Source: Streptomyces sp. SID8352
GTDB taxonomy: Bacteria > Actinomycetota > Actinomycetes > Streptomycetales > Streptomycetaceae
Length of the DNA: 64,000 bases
Assembly (NCBI RefSeq): GCF_009862265.1
Contig: NZ_WWGX01000022.1
Coordinates: 343,551-407,550, forward strand
Direction: 5' to 3'
How positions within the stretch are numbered: position 1 is the first letter of the stretch; each line of letters begins with the position of its first letter. Below are positions 40,752-48,811 of the stretch, one piece after another. Position numbers and translations under genes: made by a program. The notes below the pieces were generated by a model, which was given only the letters and a program-made list of their open reading frames with translations, made no database searches and was not told where the DNA came from.

Positions 40752-41636
40752 CTACGGCACCCGGTACGTGTCCCCGTACGTCTGCCACGTCAGCGGGGTC
40801 CGCAGCGCCAGGTTCCCGGCCCCCAGGAAGCGGCGCTGGGCGGTGTCGATCCGGGAGGTGTCGATGCCGGGGCGCCGGGCCAGCATGGCCGCGCGCCGCA
40901 CATCGAGGAAGGCGTTCAGGAAGTCCGTCTCGGAGCCGCCGGCGGCCGGGGTCGCCGCCCGCTCCGCCGCCCGCTCGCGCAGTCCGTAGAAACCGTCGGG
41001 ACCCGTGTCCGGGCCGTGGAAGACCATCGCGTCGTAGTAGACGAACTGGCCCAGCGCGCCCAGGCCGTCCCGCTCGGCCCGGCGCACCGCCGGATCGAAG
41101 TAGACCCGGTCCCGCTCCTCCTCCTGCGCCTTCCGGAACGCCGGGACCTCCGCCTCGGCCCGCCAGGCGTCGGGGAAGCCCGGGTCCAGTCCCTCGTGGG
41201 AGCCGGTCCCGTCGACCGCGCGCAGCGCGGGCAGGTAGCGGGCCAGGCCGTTGTCCGGACGGGCGCGGGTGTAGCGCTCGACGAGGGCGAGCAGGTCGTG
41301 GGTGCCGGTGCAGAAGCCGATGATGCCGGCCGTGTAGCCGTCGCCGTGCCCGTCGTCCTCGATGGCGCCGTAGGAGGTGCGCCACTCGACGGTGGAGTTC
41401 TCGGCGCTCGACACCAGTTGCTGCGCCAGCTCCTTCTTCTCCGGCGAGGCCAGCCCCGCCGGGGCACCCTCGGCCCGCCCGTCGGCCCGGTCCCCGCCGG
41501 CCTCCCGCGACGCGGCCGGGGCGGTCACGGCGGACGGGGCGGACGGGGCGTCGGCCGTGTCGGCCGGTATGAGCAGGTACGCGCCCGTGACCACCACGGG
41601 AGCGGCCATGAGAAGCAGCACACCGGCACGTTTCAC
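40752..41636 (-). CDS. GH46 chitosanase-like secreted protein with changed catalytic Asp
   Basis: A 294-aa protein; GTG at 41636 has GGAGG 9-10 nt upstream. An N-terminal hydrophobic segment (about 3-23) acts as signal peptide or anchor, and an Ala/Pro-rich linker leads to the GH46 domain from about residue 63: LVSSAENSTVEWRTSYGAIE, YTAGIIGFCTGTHDLLALV, RDRVYFDPAVRRAERDGLG, FVYYDAMVFHGPD, TDFLNAFLDVRRAAML and RIDTAQRRFL. The catalytic Glu is present (Glu79 in SSAEN). The second catalytic residue, Asp40 in the Streptomyces sp. N174 enzyme as I recall it (IEDIGDGRGY), aligns with His97 here (IEDDGHGDGY); Asp95 and Asp99 flank it. It may use a shifted base or have changed activity. Confidence 0.88.
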   Translation of the reverse strand: MKRAGVLLLMAAPVVVTGAYLLIPADTADAPSAPSAVTAPAASREAGGDRADGRAEGAPAGLASPEKKELAQQLVSSAENSTVEWRTSYGAIEDDGHGDGYTAGIIGFCTGTHDLLALVERYTRARPDNGLARYLPALRAVDGTGSHEGLDPGFPDAWRAEAEVPAFRKAQEEERDRVYFDPAVRRAERDGLGALGQFVYYDAMVFHGPDTGPDGFYGLRERAAERAATPAAGGSETDFLNAFLDVRRAAMLARRPGIDTSRIDTAQRRFLGAGNLALRTPLTWQTYGDTYRVP

Positions 41637-41839
41637 TGGGAAGGACCTCCGCCCGTCGCTGACGACACCCGGCACCGGCCACCGCCCCCACCGCCGCGCG
41701 GTCCCGTGACCCCGCGGTCCGGCGGGGCGCGACCGGCCCGGCGGCGAACCAAGCTACCAACCCCGGCGGCCCTCCGGAGCCCGGTCGAGGATGCCGTACG
41801 CTCGGGCCACGCCGAAGCCGCTGCGGGAGGGGAGCCCGG

Positions 41840-42589
41840 ATGGCCGCCATCAGCCTGACCAAGGTGCTGGAGAGCGCGCCCGCCCTGGCCGGGCCGTACC
41901 GCAGCGCCGGGGTGTCGCTGACGAAGCACGGGCTGGAGGGCGTCCGCGCGGCGGTGTACCTGGTCGTCGACCACTCCGGCTCCATGCGGCCGTACTACCG
42001 GGACGGCAGCGTCCAGGCGCTCGCCGACCGGGTCCTCGGGCTCTCCGCCCACCTCGACGACGACGGCACCGTGCCGGTCGTCTTCTTCTCCACCGACGTC
42101 GACGCCGTCGCCGAGATCACGCTCGCCGGCCACGAGGGGCGCATCGGGCGGATCGCCGCCGGGCTCGGGCACATGGGCCGCACCCACTACGAGGCGGCCA
42201 TGGACGCCGTCATCGACCACTACCTGGACAGCGGCGCCCGCGACCCCGCCCTCGTCGTCTTCCAGACCGACGGCGGCCCGAGCAGCCGGACCGCCGCCGA
42301 ACGCCATCTGTGCAAGGCAGCCCGACTGCCGCTGTTCTGGCAGTTCATCGGCTTCGGCGACCCGGACAGCCGCCGGTTCGACTATCTGCGCAGGCTGGAC
42401 GAGCTGGCCGTGCCCGCCAGGCGGGTCGTCGACAACGCCGGGTTCTTCCACGCCGGGCGCGATCCCCGCCGGATGTCCGACGCCCGGCTCTACGACCTGC
42501 TGCTGGGGGAGTTCCCGCAGTGGCTCGCGGCGGCCCGCGCGGCGGGCATCGTCCGCGGCGGGACCGGGGCGGCCGGGGTCAGGGGATGA
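41840..42589 (+). CDS. VWA-domain protein (TerF-like C-terminal type)
   Basis: A 249-aa cytoplasmic protein; ATG at 41840 follows a GGGAGGGGAG ribosome binding site, and TACGCT near 41801 could be a -10 box. A von Willebrand factor A domain fills most of the length: YLVVDHSGSMRPYY (MIDAS DxSxS, about 40-53), a middle Thr (MGRTHYEAAMDAV) and FQTDGGPSSR completing the metal site. Similar stand-alone VWA proteins accompany tellurium-resistance (ter) gene clusters, but no ter genes are seen here. It probably mediates Mg-dependent protein binding. It overlaps the convergent SIMPL gene by 11 bp. Confidence 0.85.
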   Translation: MAAISLTKVLESAPALAGPYRSAGVSLTKHGLEGVRAAVYLVVDHSGSMRPYYRDGSVQALADRVLGLSAHLDDDGTVPVVFFSTDVDAVAEITLAGHEGRIGRIAAGLGHMGRTHYEAAMDAVIDHYLDSGARDPALVVFQTDGGPSSRTAAERHLCKAARLPLFWQFIGFGDPDSRRFDYLRRLDELAVPARRVVDNAGFFHAGRDPRRMSDARLYDLLLGEFPQWLAAARAAGIVRGGTGAAGVRG

Positions 42590-43214
42590 GGGCCCAGCCG
42601 ACCCGCACCGCGGCCGTCAACTCCACCGCGCCGGGGGCGAGGTCGCCCGCGGGCCCTCCGCCGGCCCCGGCACGGAGACCGGGCGCCTGGGCGTGCCCCG
42701 CCTCCAGGTCCCGCAGGGAGACGACCGGCCCCAGCCGCACCCCCGCCGCCCCCGCGTACACCCCGGCCCTGCGCCGGGCGTCGGCCACGGCGCGGCGGCG
42801 CGCCTCGTCGCCCAGGGCCTCCCGGTCCCGCACGTCGAACTCCACACCGTCGATCCGCTGCGCGCCCGCGGCCACCACGTCCACGATCAGCCGCTGGAGG
42901 CCGTCCAGCGCCTCCGTCTCCACCCCGTACGCCGCCCGGCACGCGTAGCCGACGAACCTGCGGCCGGTGCCGTAGCCGTCGAACTCCGAGGCCAGGGCGA
43001 GCCGCGAGGCCGACACCCCCTCGTCGGCCAGACCGTGCCGGCGCAGCACTCCGCGCAGCCTCGACACCGCCTCCCCGGCGTTGCGGAACGCCAGGTCGGG
43101 GGAGGGCTCCACCACCTCGACCACCAGGGCCACCCGGGCCAGCCCCGGCTCCGCCCGCACCCGGCCCACACCCGTCACCGTGAGCCCGCCGGGCTCCCCG
43201 TCCGCCTCCGTCAT
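42579..43214 (-). CDS. SIMPL-domain (DUF541) protein
   Basis: A 211-aa protein starting at ATG 43214. The DUF541/SIMPL family features are VTGVGRVRAEPGLARVALVVEV (beta-strand start), AFRNAGEAVSRLRGVLRRHGL, SRLALASEFDG, GYACRAAYGVET, and DREALGDEARRRAVADARRRAGVYAGAAGVRLG. There is no N-terminal signal peptide, unlike the periplasmic E. coli YggE type, so it is likely cytoplasmic. TTGAAT 6 nt before the ATG with no ribosome binding site again suggests a leaderless start. Role unknown. The last 11 bp overlap the VWA gene tail to tail. Confidence 0.85.
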   Translation of the reverse strand: MTEADGEPGGLTVTGVGRVRAEPGLARVALVVEVVEPSPDLAFRNAGEAVSRLRGVLRRHGLADEGVSASRLALASEFDGYGTGRRFVGYACRAAYGVETEALDGLQRLIVDVVAAGAQRIDGVEFDVRDREALGDEARRRAVADARRRAGVYAGAAGVRLGPVVSLRDLEAGHAQAPGLRAGAGGGPAGDLAPGAVELTAAVRVGWALIP

Positions 43215-43441
43215 GGGGGCATTCAAGCACCGCGCCCGGACACCGGTCACGCCCCGCCCGCCAGGGCCGCCCGCTCCCGCCCCGGCGCGGGTGCCGGTGC
43301 CGGGTCCGCCCCACAGCGCCGTCCGTCCCCGCCGTGCGGGCGGTGTCCGCGGGCGGCGGCGGCGCGGCGCGCCGCACGCCCCGGCGCGCCGGGGAGGCGT
43401 TCGGGCCGTGAGACGGTCTGCGGCGTTCCGCCCCCCACCCG

Positions 43442-43455
43442 TAGGGTGGGCGACC
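43442..43455 (+). promoter_or_regulatory. -10 box of a probable leaderless chorismate mutase promoter
   Basis: TAGGGT at 43442-43447, 8 nt, ATG at 43456. The spacing and box are identical to those before trpE. Confidence 0.5.
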
Positions 43456-43806
43456 ATGACCACCAGCAACACGGGCACCGGCGCGGAGGACCCCGCCGTC
43501 GTCGAGGAGCTGACCCGGCTGCGCGACAGCATCGACAACATCGACGCCGCCGTCGTCCACATGCTCGCCGAACGGTTCAAATGCACCCAGCGGGTCGGCC
43601 ACCTCAAGGCCCGGCACTCCCTGCCGCCCGCCGATCCGGCCCGCGAGGCCCGGCAGATCGCCCGGCTGCGCTCCCTCGCGGAGAGCGCCAGACTCGACCC
43701 GGCCTTCGCCGAGAAGTTCCTCACGTTCATCATCGCCGAGGTGATCCACCACCACGAGCGCATCGCGGAGCACAAGGACGAGGACACCGTCCCCGCGCGG
43801 GACTGA
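43456..43806 (+). CDS. chorismate mutase, AroQ type
   Basis: A 116-aa all-helical protein. The AroQ pattern is present: VEELTRLRDSIDNIDAAVVHMLAERFKCTQRVGHLKARH, with Arg (TRLRDSID), Asp/Ile pair, Arg in AERFKCTQRVG and the Lys in HLKAR expected to bind chorismate, then REARQIARLRSLAESARLDPAFAEKFLTFIIAEVIHHH. It converts chorismate to prephenate for Phe/Tyr. It is short and monofunctional, lacking prephenate dehydratase or DAHP synthase domains. Divergent from the SIMPL gene. Confidence 0.9.
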   Translation: MTTSNTGTGAEDPAVVEELTRLRDSIDNIDAAVVHMLAERFKCTQRVGHLKARHSLPPADPAREARQIARLRSLAESARLDPAFAEKFLTFIIAEVIHHHERIAEHKDEDTVPARD

Positions 43807-43930
43807 CCGCCCGCCCGGCGGCCCGGCACGGCGCGCGGCGGTCCCGCAGGGCGCGCCGCCACCGCCGAACGAACCGGACAAGCGCCGTGAAACGGCCCGG
43901 CCCTGTGCGCCGCCCCCACCATCGGGCAGC

Positions 43931-46438
43931 ATGGCCACCATGTCCGTACTGACGCGCGACGAAGCGCAGACCCGTGCCCAGCTTCTCGATGTCCACCACT
44001 ACACCATCGACCTCGACCTGACCGGCGGCGACGAGACCTTCGGCTCCCGTACCGCCATCCGGTTCACCGTCCGCTCGGGGACGGGCAGCACGGACACCTT
44101 CGTCGAGGTCAAGCCCGCCGAACTGCGCTCCGTGACCCTCGACGGACGGCCCCTCGACCCCGGCGCCCTGGACGGCAACCGGCTGCCGCTGACCGGTCTC
44201 GCGCCGGGCGAGCACGAGCTGCGCGTCGAGGCGTCCATGCGCTACTCGCGCACCGGTGAGGGCATGCACCGCTTCACCGATCCCAGTGACGGCGAGACCT
44301 ATGTCTACACCCAGCTCTTCCTCGACGACGTGCAGCGCGTCTACGCCGCCTTCGACCAGCCCGACCTCAAGGCCGTCTTCGCCCTGACCGTCACCGCCCC
44401 CGAGGAGTGGACGGTCCTCGCCAACGGCGTCACCGAGCACACCGGCGGCGGCGTCTGGACGGCCGCCCCCACGCCGCGCATCTCCACCTACCTCGTCGCC
44501 GTCGCCGCCGGGCCCTGGCACTCCGTGCGCGCCGAGCACCGCGGGCTGCCCTTCGGCATCCACTGCCGCCGCTCGCTCGCCCCCCACCTGGAGGCCGACG
44601 CGGACGAGCTGTTCGAGATCACCCGCGCCTGCTTCGACCGCTACCACGAGAAGTTCACCGAGCCCTACCCGTTCGACTCCTACGACCAGGCGTTCGTCCC
44701 CGAGTTCAACGCCGGCGCCATGGAGAACCCCGGACTGGTCACCTTCCGCGACGAGTTCGTCTTCCGCTCCGCCGTCACCGACACCGAGCGGCAGACCCGC
44801 GCCATGGTCATCGCCCACGAGATGGCCCACATGTGGTTCGGTGACCTCGTCACCCTCAAGTGGTGGGACGACATCTGGCTCAACGAGTCCTTCGCGGAGT
44901 ACATGGGCTACCGGACCGTCGGGGAGGCCACCCGCTTCACCGACATCTGGACCGACTTCGGCGTCGCCCGCAAGGCCTGGGGCTACAACGCCGACCAGCG
45001 CCCCTCCACCCACCCGGTGGCCCCGGAGAACGTCGAGGACACCGCCTCCGCGCTGCTCAACTTCGACGGCATCTCCTACGCCAAGGGCGCCTCCGCGCTG
45101 CGCCAGCTCGTCGCCTGGCTCGGCGAGAAGGACTTCCTGGCCGGCATCAACCTCCACTTCGAGCGGCACCGGTTCGGCAACGCCACCCTCGCCGACTTCA
45201 TCGACTCGCTCGCCGCCGCCACCGAGCGCGACGTGCACACCTGGGCCGACGCCTGGCTGCGCACCACCGGCGTCGACACCCTCACCCCGCGCGTCACCGG
45301 GGACAACGGCGGGCGCCTCCTCACCGTCGAACGCACCGGCAGCCGCCCGCACCGCATCGCCGTCGGCCTCTACGACCAGGACCTCACCGACGAGGGCCGG
45401 CTGAGCCTGCGCGAGCGCCTCGACATCGACGTGCCGCAGAGCGAGCCCCGGCCCATCGGCAAGCGCCCCGCCCTGATCGTCCTGAACGACGGGGACCTCA
45501 CCTACGCCAAGGTCCGCTTCGACGCCGAGTCCTTCCGCACCCTCGCCGCGACCCTGTCCGGACTCCCCGGCCCGCTCACCCGGGCCGTCGTCTGGAACGC
45601 GCTCCAGGACGCCGTGCGCGACGGCGAGCTGCCGGTCACCGAGTACCTGGAGACCGCCCGCGCGCACCTTCCGCACGAGACCGACCTGGCCCTCGTCGAC
45701 GGGGTGCTGACCTTCGCCACCACCCAGGTCGCCCGCCGCTACGTCACCCCCGAGCAGCGGCCCGCCGCCCTGGCCGTCCTGGCCGAGCTGTGCCGCGACC
45801 TCATCCGGCGCACCGAGGACGGCGACCACCCCGGGCTGCGGCTGATCGCCGTGCGGCACCGCATCAGCACGGCCACCCAGCCCGACACCATCACCGGCTG
45901 GCTCGCCGAGGGCACCGTCCCCGGCGGCCCGGAACTCGACCCGGAGCTGCGCTGGCGGGTCCTCACCCGGCTCTCCGTGCTCGGCGCGGTCGGCGAGGTG
46001 GAGATCGCCGCCGAGCTGGCGCACGACCCCAGCGCCACCGGGCGGGAGGGCGCCGCCCGATGTCGGGCCGCGCTGCCCGACGCCGGGGCCAAGGGCCGCG
46101 CCTGGGCCGCCATGTTCGACTCCGACGAGCTGTCGAACTACCTGTTCACCGCGACCGCCCAGGGCTTCTGGCAGCCCGAGCAGGCCGAGCTGACCGCGGA
46201 GTACGTCGCCCGCTACTACCCCGACGCGGTCGCCCTCGCCGCCCGCCGGGGACCGGCCATGGCGGAGGCCGCCGGACACGGCGCCTTCCCGGTGTACGCC
46301 GTCGACCCCGGGACGCTGCGCCTCGGCCGGGAGTGCCTCGACACGGACGGCCCGACCCCGGCCCTGCGCCGCAAGCTCGTCGACCAGCTCGACGACCTGG
46401 CCCGCGCCCTGCGCGTCCGGGGGGTCGAGACGGACTGA
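43931..46438 (+). CDS. pepN: aminopeptidase N (M1 family)
   Basis: An 835-aa zinc metallopeptidase. N-terminal beta domain (LDVHHYTIDLDLTGGDETF), substrate-anchoring GAMENPGLVTF (about 261-271), the zinc site HEMAHMWFGDL (about 297-307) with the third ligand in NESFAEYMG, and a C-terminal helical ERAP-like domain. It removes N-terminal residues from peptides in the cytoplasm. ATG at 43931 or the ATG at 43940 may be used; CACCAT at 43917-43922 with 8 nt spacing fits a leaderless start at the first. From memory S. coelicolor has more than one M1 aminopeptidase. Confidence 0.95.
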   Translation: MATMSVLTRDEAQTRAQLLDVHHYTIDLDLTGGDETFGSRTAIRFTVRSGTGSTDTFVEVKPAELRSVTLDGRPLDPGALDGNRLPLTGLAPGEHELRVEASMRYSRTGEGMHRFTDPSDGETYVYTQLFLDDVQRVYAAFDQPDLKAVFALTVTAPEEWTVLANGVTEHTGGGVWTAAPTPRISTYLVAVAAGPWHSVRAEHRGLPFGIHCRRSLAPHLEADADELFEITRACFDRYHEKFTEPYPFDSYDQAFVPEFNAGAMENPGLVTFRDEFVFRSAVTDTERQTRAMVIAHEMAHMWFGDLVTLKWWDDIWLNESFAEYMGYRTVGEATRFTDIWTDFGVARKAWGYNADQRPSTHPVAPENVEDTASALLNFDGISYAKGASALRQLVAWLGEKDFLAGINLHFERHRFGNATLADFIDSLAAATERDVHTWADAWLRTTGVDTLTPRVTGDNGGRLLTVERTGSRPHRIAVGLYDQDLTDEGRLSLRERLDIDVPQSEPRPIGKRPALIVLNDGDLTYAKVRFDAESFRTLAATLSGLPGPLTRAVVWNALQDAVRDGELPVTEYLETARAHLPHETDLALVDGVLTFATTQVARRYVTPEQRPAALAVLAELCRDLIRRTEDGDHPGLRLIAVRHRISTATQPDTITGWLAEGTVPGGPELDPELRWRVLTRLSVLGAVGEVEIAAELAHDPSATGREGAARCRAALPDAGAKGRAWAAMFDSDELSNYLFTATAQGFWQPEQAELTAEYVARYYPDAVALAARRGPAMAEAAGHGAFPVYAVDPGTLRLGRECLDTDGPTPALRRKLVDQLDDLARALRVRGVETD

Positions 46439-47237
46439 CGGCACGGGCGGTGCCCCGCCTCCGGGGCCGCCGCCCGGCCCGGGAGGTGGCCGGGGCCCGG
46501 TTCCGGGGGCGGCCGGGGCCCGGTTCCGGAGGCCGGTCCCGGGGTGGTCCGGCCCGAGGCCGGGAGGTCAGCCCGGGTCCCCTGGCCTCGGGATGGCCGG
46601 CCGGGTCCGGTCGGTGGCCCGGCGGGTCGGTTGACGAGCCGGGTTGACGGAACGGGCCCGACCGGAGGACGGGCCGGGGGGAGCCGCCGCCCGGCGGAAC
46701 GGGCCGACGGCATCCGCCGGGCGCCCGCGGCCGACGGCGGGGGAGCGGGCCGGAAGCCCGGACGCGGGAAGGGACCGGCCTCGCGGCAACCTCCCGGGAC
46801 GGCGCCCGTCCCCACCCCGGCAGGCCACCGCCCCAGGCTCCGCGCGGCGCCCGGGGCGGACGTGCCCGCAGGGCCCCCGCCGGTGGGGCGACGGGCGGCG
46901 GTACCCCCTTTCGGGTTCCGATCAGCGCGGTTGCCGGGCATGCCCGGGGGAGCGCGGCCACCCTGGGGGCTGTCCGTTCCCGCCCGGAAGGCAGTCCATG
47001 GGCATGCCGCCCCCCGTCCGCACCCCCGCCCCCCGGAGCCCCCGGCCGACCCCGGCACCGAACCCCCGGGAGGCCGGCGCCCACCGGCGCACCGGGCCGG
47101 GCACGGGGGCCGGGCCCCGCGCACCTCCGGACCTCCGCGCGCCCCATGTCCGCGCGTACGACGGTCCGCCCCGCCCCCACCTCCGGCCCGACGACCCGGC
47201 CGGCTCCTCGGCCCCGTGGAAGGACAACCCCCGTCCG
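46439..47237. other. 799-bp gene-free GC-rich spacer
   Basis: No gene is supportable. Near 46488-46529 a 19-nt string (GGCCGGGGCCCGGTTCCGG) occurs twice with period 23. The open frames translate to Arg/Pro/Gly-rich low-complexity sequence. No iron-box-like motif is seen upstream of the N-hydroxylase gene. Confidence 0.5.
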
Positions 47238-48656
47238 ATGAACGACCCGCAGTCCGCCCAGCCCGCCCCCGACGAGCCCCATGACCTCGTCGGTATCGGC
47301 ATCGGCCCCTTCAACCTCTCCCTCGCCGCCCTGGCCGACCCCCTGAGCGGGCTCGACGCCGTCTTCTACGACCAGCGGCCCGCCTTCCACTGGCACCCCG
47401 GGCTGCTGATCGACGGCGCCCGCGTCCAGGTCCCCTTCCTCGCGGACCTCGTCACCCTGGTCGACCCCGGCAGCCCCTGGTCCTTCCTCAACCACCTGCG
47501 GGCCCGCCAGCGCCTCTTCCCCTTCTACTTCGCCGAGCGCTTCCACATCCCGCGCACCGAGTACGACGCCTACTGCCGCTGGGTCGCCGAGCGCCTGCCC
47601 GCCCTGCGCTTCGGCCACCGCGTCGACGCCGTCCGCTGGAACGCGCGGGACGGCCTCTTCGAGATCGACCACACCCGGATCGGCGCCGACGGCGGGGCGA
47701 CCGCCCGGGCCCGCGCCCGCACCAGGAACGTCGTCCTCGGCATCGGCACCGAACCCCACGTCCCGGAGGCGCTCGCGCCCCTCGTCGGCGCCCCCGGCGC
47801 CCCCGTCGTGCACTCCTCCGACTACCTCGCCCACCGCGACGCGCTGCTCGCCGCCGGGCACATCACCGTCATCGGCACCGGCCAGTCCGGCGCCGAGATC
47901 TTCCTCGACCTGCTCCGCCACCGCCCCGTCGGCCGCGAGCGGCTGCACTGGCTCGGCCGCACCGGCGCCTTCGCGCCCATGGAGTACTCCCGGCTCGGGC
48001 TGGAGCACTTCACCCCCGACCACACCCGCTACTTCCACGCCCTGCCCGAGGAGGTGCGCGACGGCCTCGTCGCCTCCCAGTGGCAGCTGCACAGGGGCAT
48101 CGACGCCGACACCGCCGCCGCCATCCACGACGAGCTGTACCGCCGTACCCTGGGCGGCGGCTGGCCCGACACCGTGCTCACCCCCGGCGTCCGGGTCCGC
48201 ACCGCCGGGCGGCTCGCCGCCAGCCAGGTCGAACTCCACCTGGAACACGTCCCGCAGAGCACCCGCACCCGGCTGACCACCGACGCGGTCGTCCTCGCCA
48301 CCGGTCACCGCGAACGCCCCCTGGACCGCCTGCTGGCCGCCCTGGAACCGCAGCCGCGCCGGGACGGCCGGGGGCGCCCCCGCGTCGACGAGTGCTTCCG
48401 GCTGGACCTCGGCCCCTCCGTCACCGGCCGGATCTACGTCCAGAACGCCGAGACGCACACCCACGGCGTCGGCGCCCCCGACCTCGGCCTGGGCGCCTGG
48501 CGGAGCGCGAGCATCCTCAACGACCTGACCGGCACCGAGCCCTACCCCCTGCCGGGCCGCACCGCCTTCACCACCTTCGGACTGGCCGAGGAGCGCCTCC
48601 GGGTCCCGTCCGCGCGCCGGTACCGCACCCTCGTACCGCTCGCGGACGGCACCTGA
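47238..48656 (+). CDS. L-lysine/L-ornithine N-monooxygenase-like flavoprotein
   Basis: A 472-aa member of the IucD/PvdA/SidA flavin N-hydroxylase family. ATG at 47238; GGAAGG lies upstream at a long spacing. FAD-binding GIGIGPFNLSLAALA (about 19-33), substrate-side FHWHPGLLIDGARVQVPFL and the DLVTLVDPGSPWSFLNHL motif, NADPH-binding VIGTGQSGAEIFLDLL (about 211-226), and the late VVLATGHRERPL. These enzymes hydroxylate the side-chain amine of Lys or Orn for hydroxamate siderophores. Here no siderophore synthetase or decarboxylase is adjacent, so the pathway cannot be inferred; it is not in a desferrioxamine-type cluster. Confidence 0.85.
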   Translation: MNDPQSAQPAPDEPHDLVGIGIGPFNLSLAALADPLSGLDAVFYDQRPAFHWHPGLLIDGARVQVPFLADLVTLVDPGSPWSFLNHLRARQRLFPFYFAERFHIPRTEYDAYCRWVAERLPALRFGHRVDAVRWNARDGLFEIDHTRIGADGGATARARARTRNVVLGIGTEPHVPEALAPLVGAPGAPVVHSSDYLAHRDALLAAGHITVIGTGQSGAEIFLDLLRHRPVGRERLHWLGRTGAFAPMEYSRLGLEHFTPDHTRYFHALPEEVRDGLVASQWQLHRGIDADTAAAIHDELYRRTLGGGWPDTVLTPGVRVRTAGRLAASQVELHLEHVPQSTRTRLTTDAVVLATGHRERPLDRLLAALEPQPRRDGRGRPRVDECFRLDLGPSVTGRIYVQNAETHTHGVGAPDLGLGAWRSASILNDLTGTEPYPLPGRTAFTTFGLAEERLRVPSARRYRTLVPLADGT

Positions 48657-48799
48657 GGCCGCCGGACGGCGCGCCCCCGCCCCCGCGTGCGACGCTCATC
48701 GGAGCGGGGTTCCGCACTGTTGACGGTTTGTCAGGAACCCTTTGCCCAAAGGTGGTTGAGTGGTCATGTGCGGCCAATTCACTACCCGCTGGTACGGCA

Positions 48800-48811
48800 T
48801 AGGCTCGACCC
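48800..48811 (+). promoter_or_regulatory. -10 box of a probable leaderless pyk promoter
   Basis: TAGGCT at 48800-48805, 6 nt, ATG at 48812, no ribosome binding site. A small inverted repeat CCTTTG-CC-CAAAGG lies near 48738. Confidence 0.5.

Noticed and set aside
46544..47284. Plus- and minus-strand frames in the 799-bp spacer before the N-hydroxylase gene
   Set aside because: Pro/Arg/Gly-rich low-complexity translation, no ribosome binding site, and no domain.
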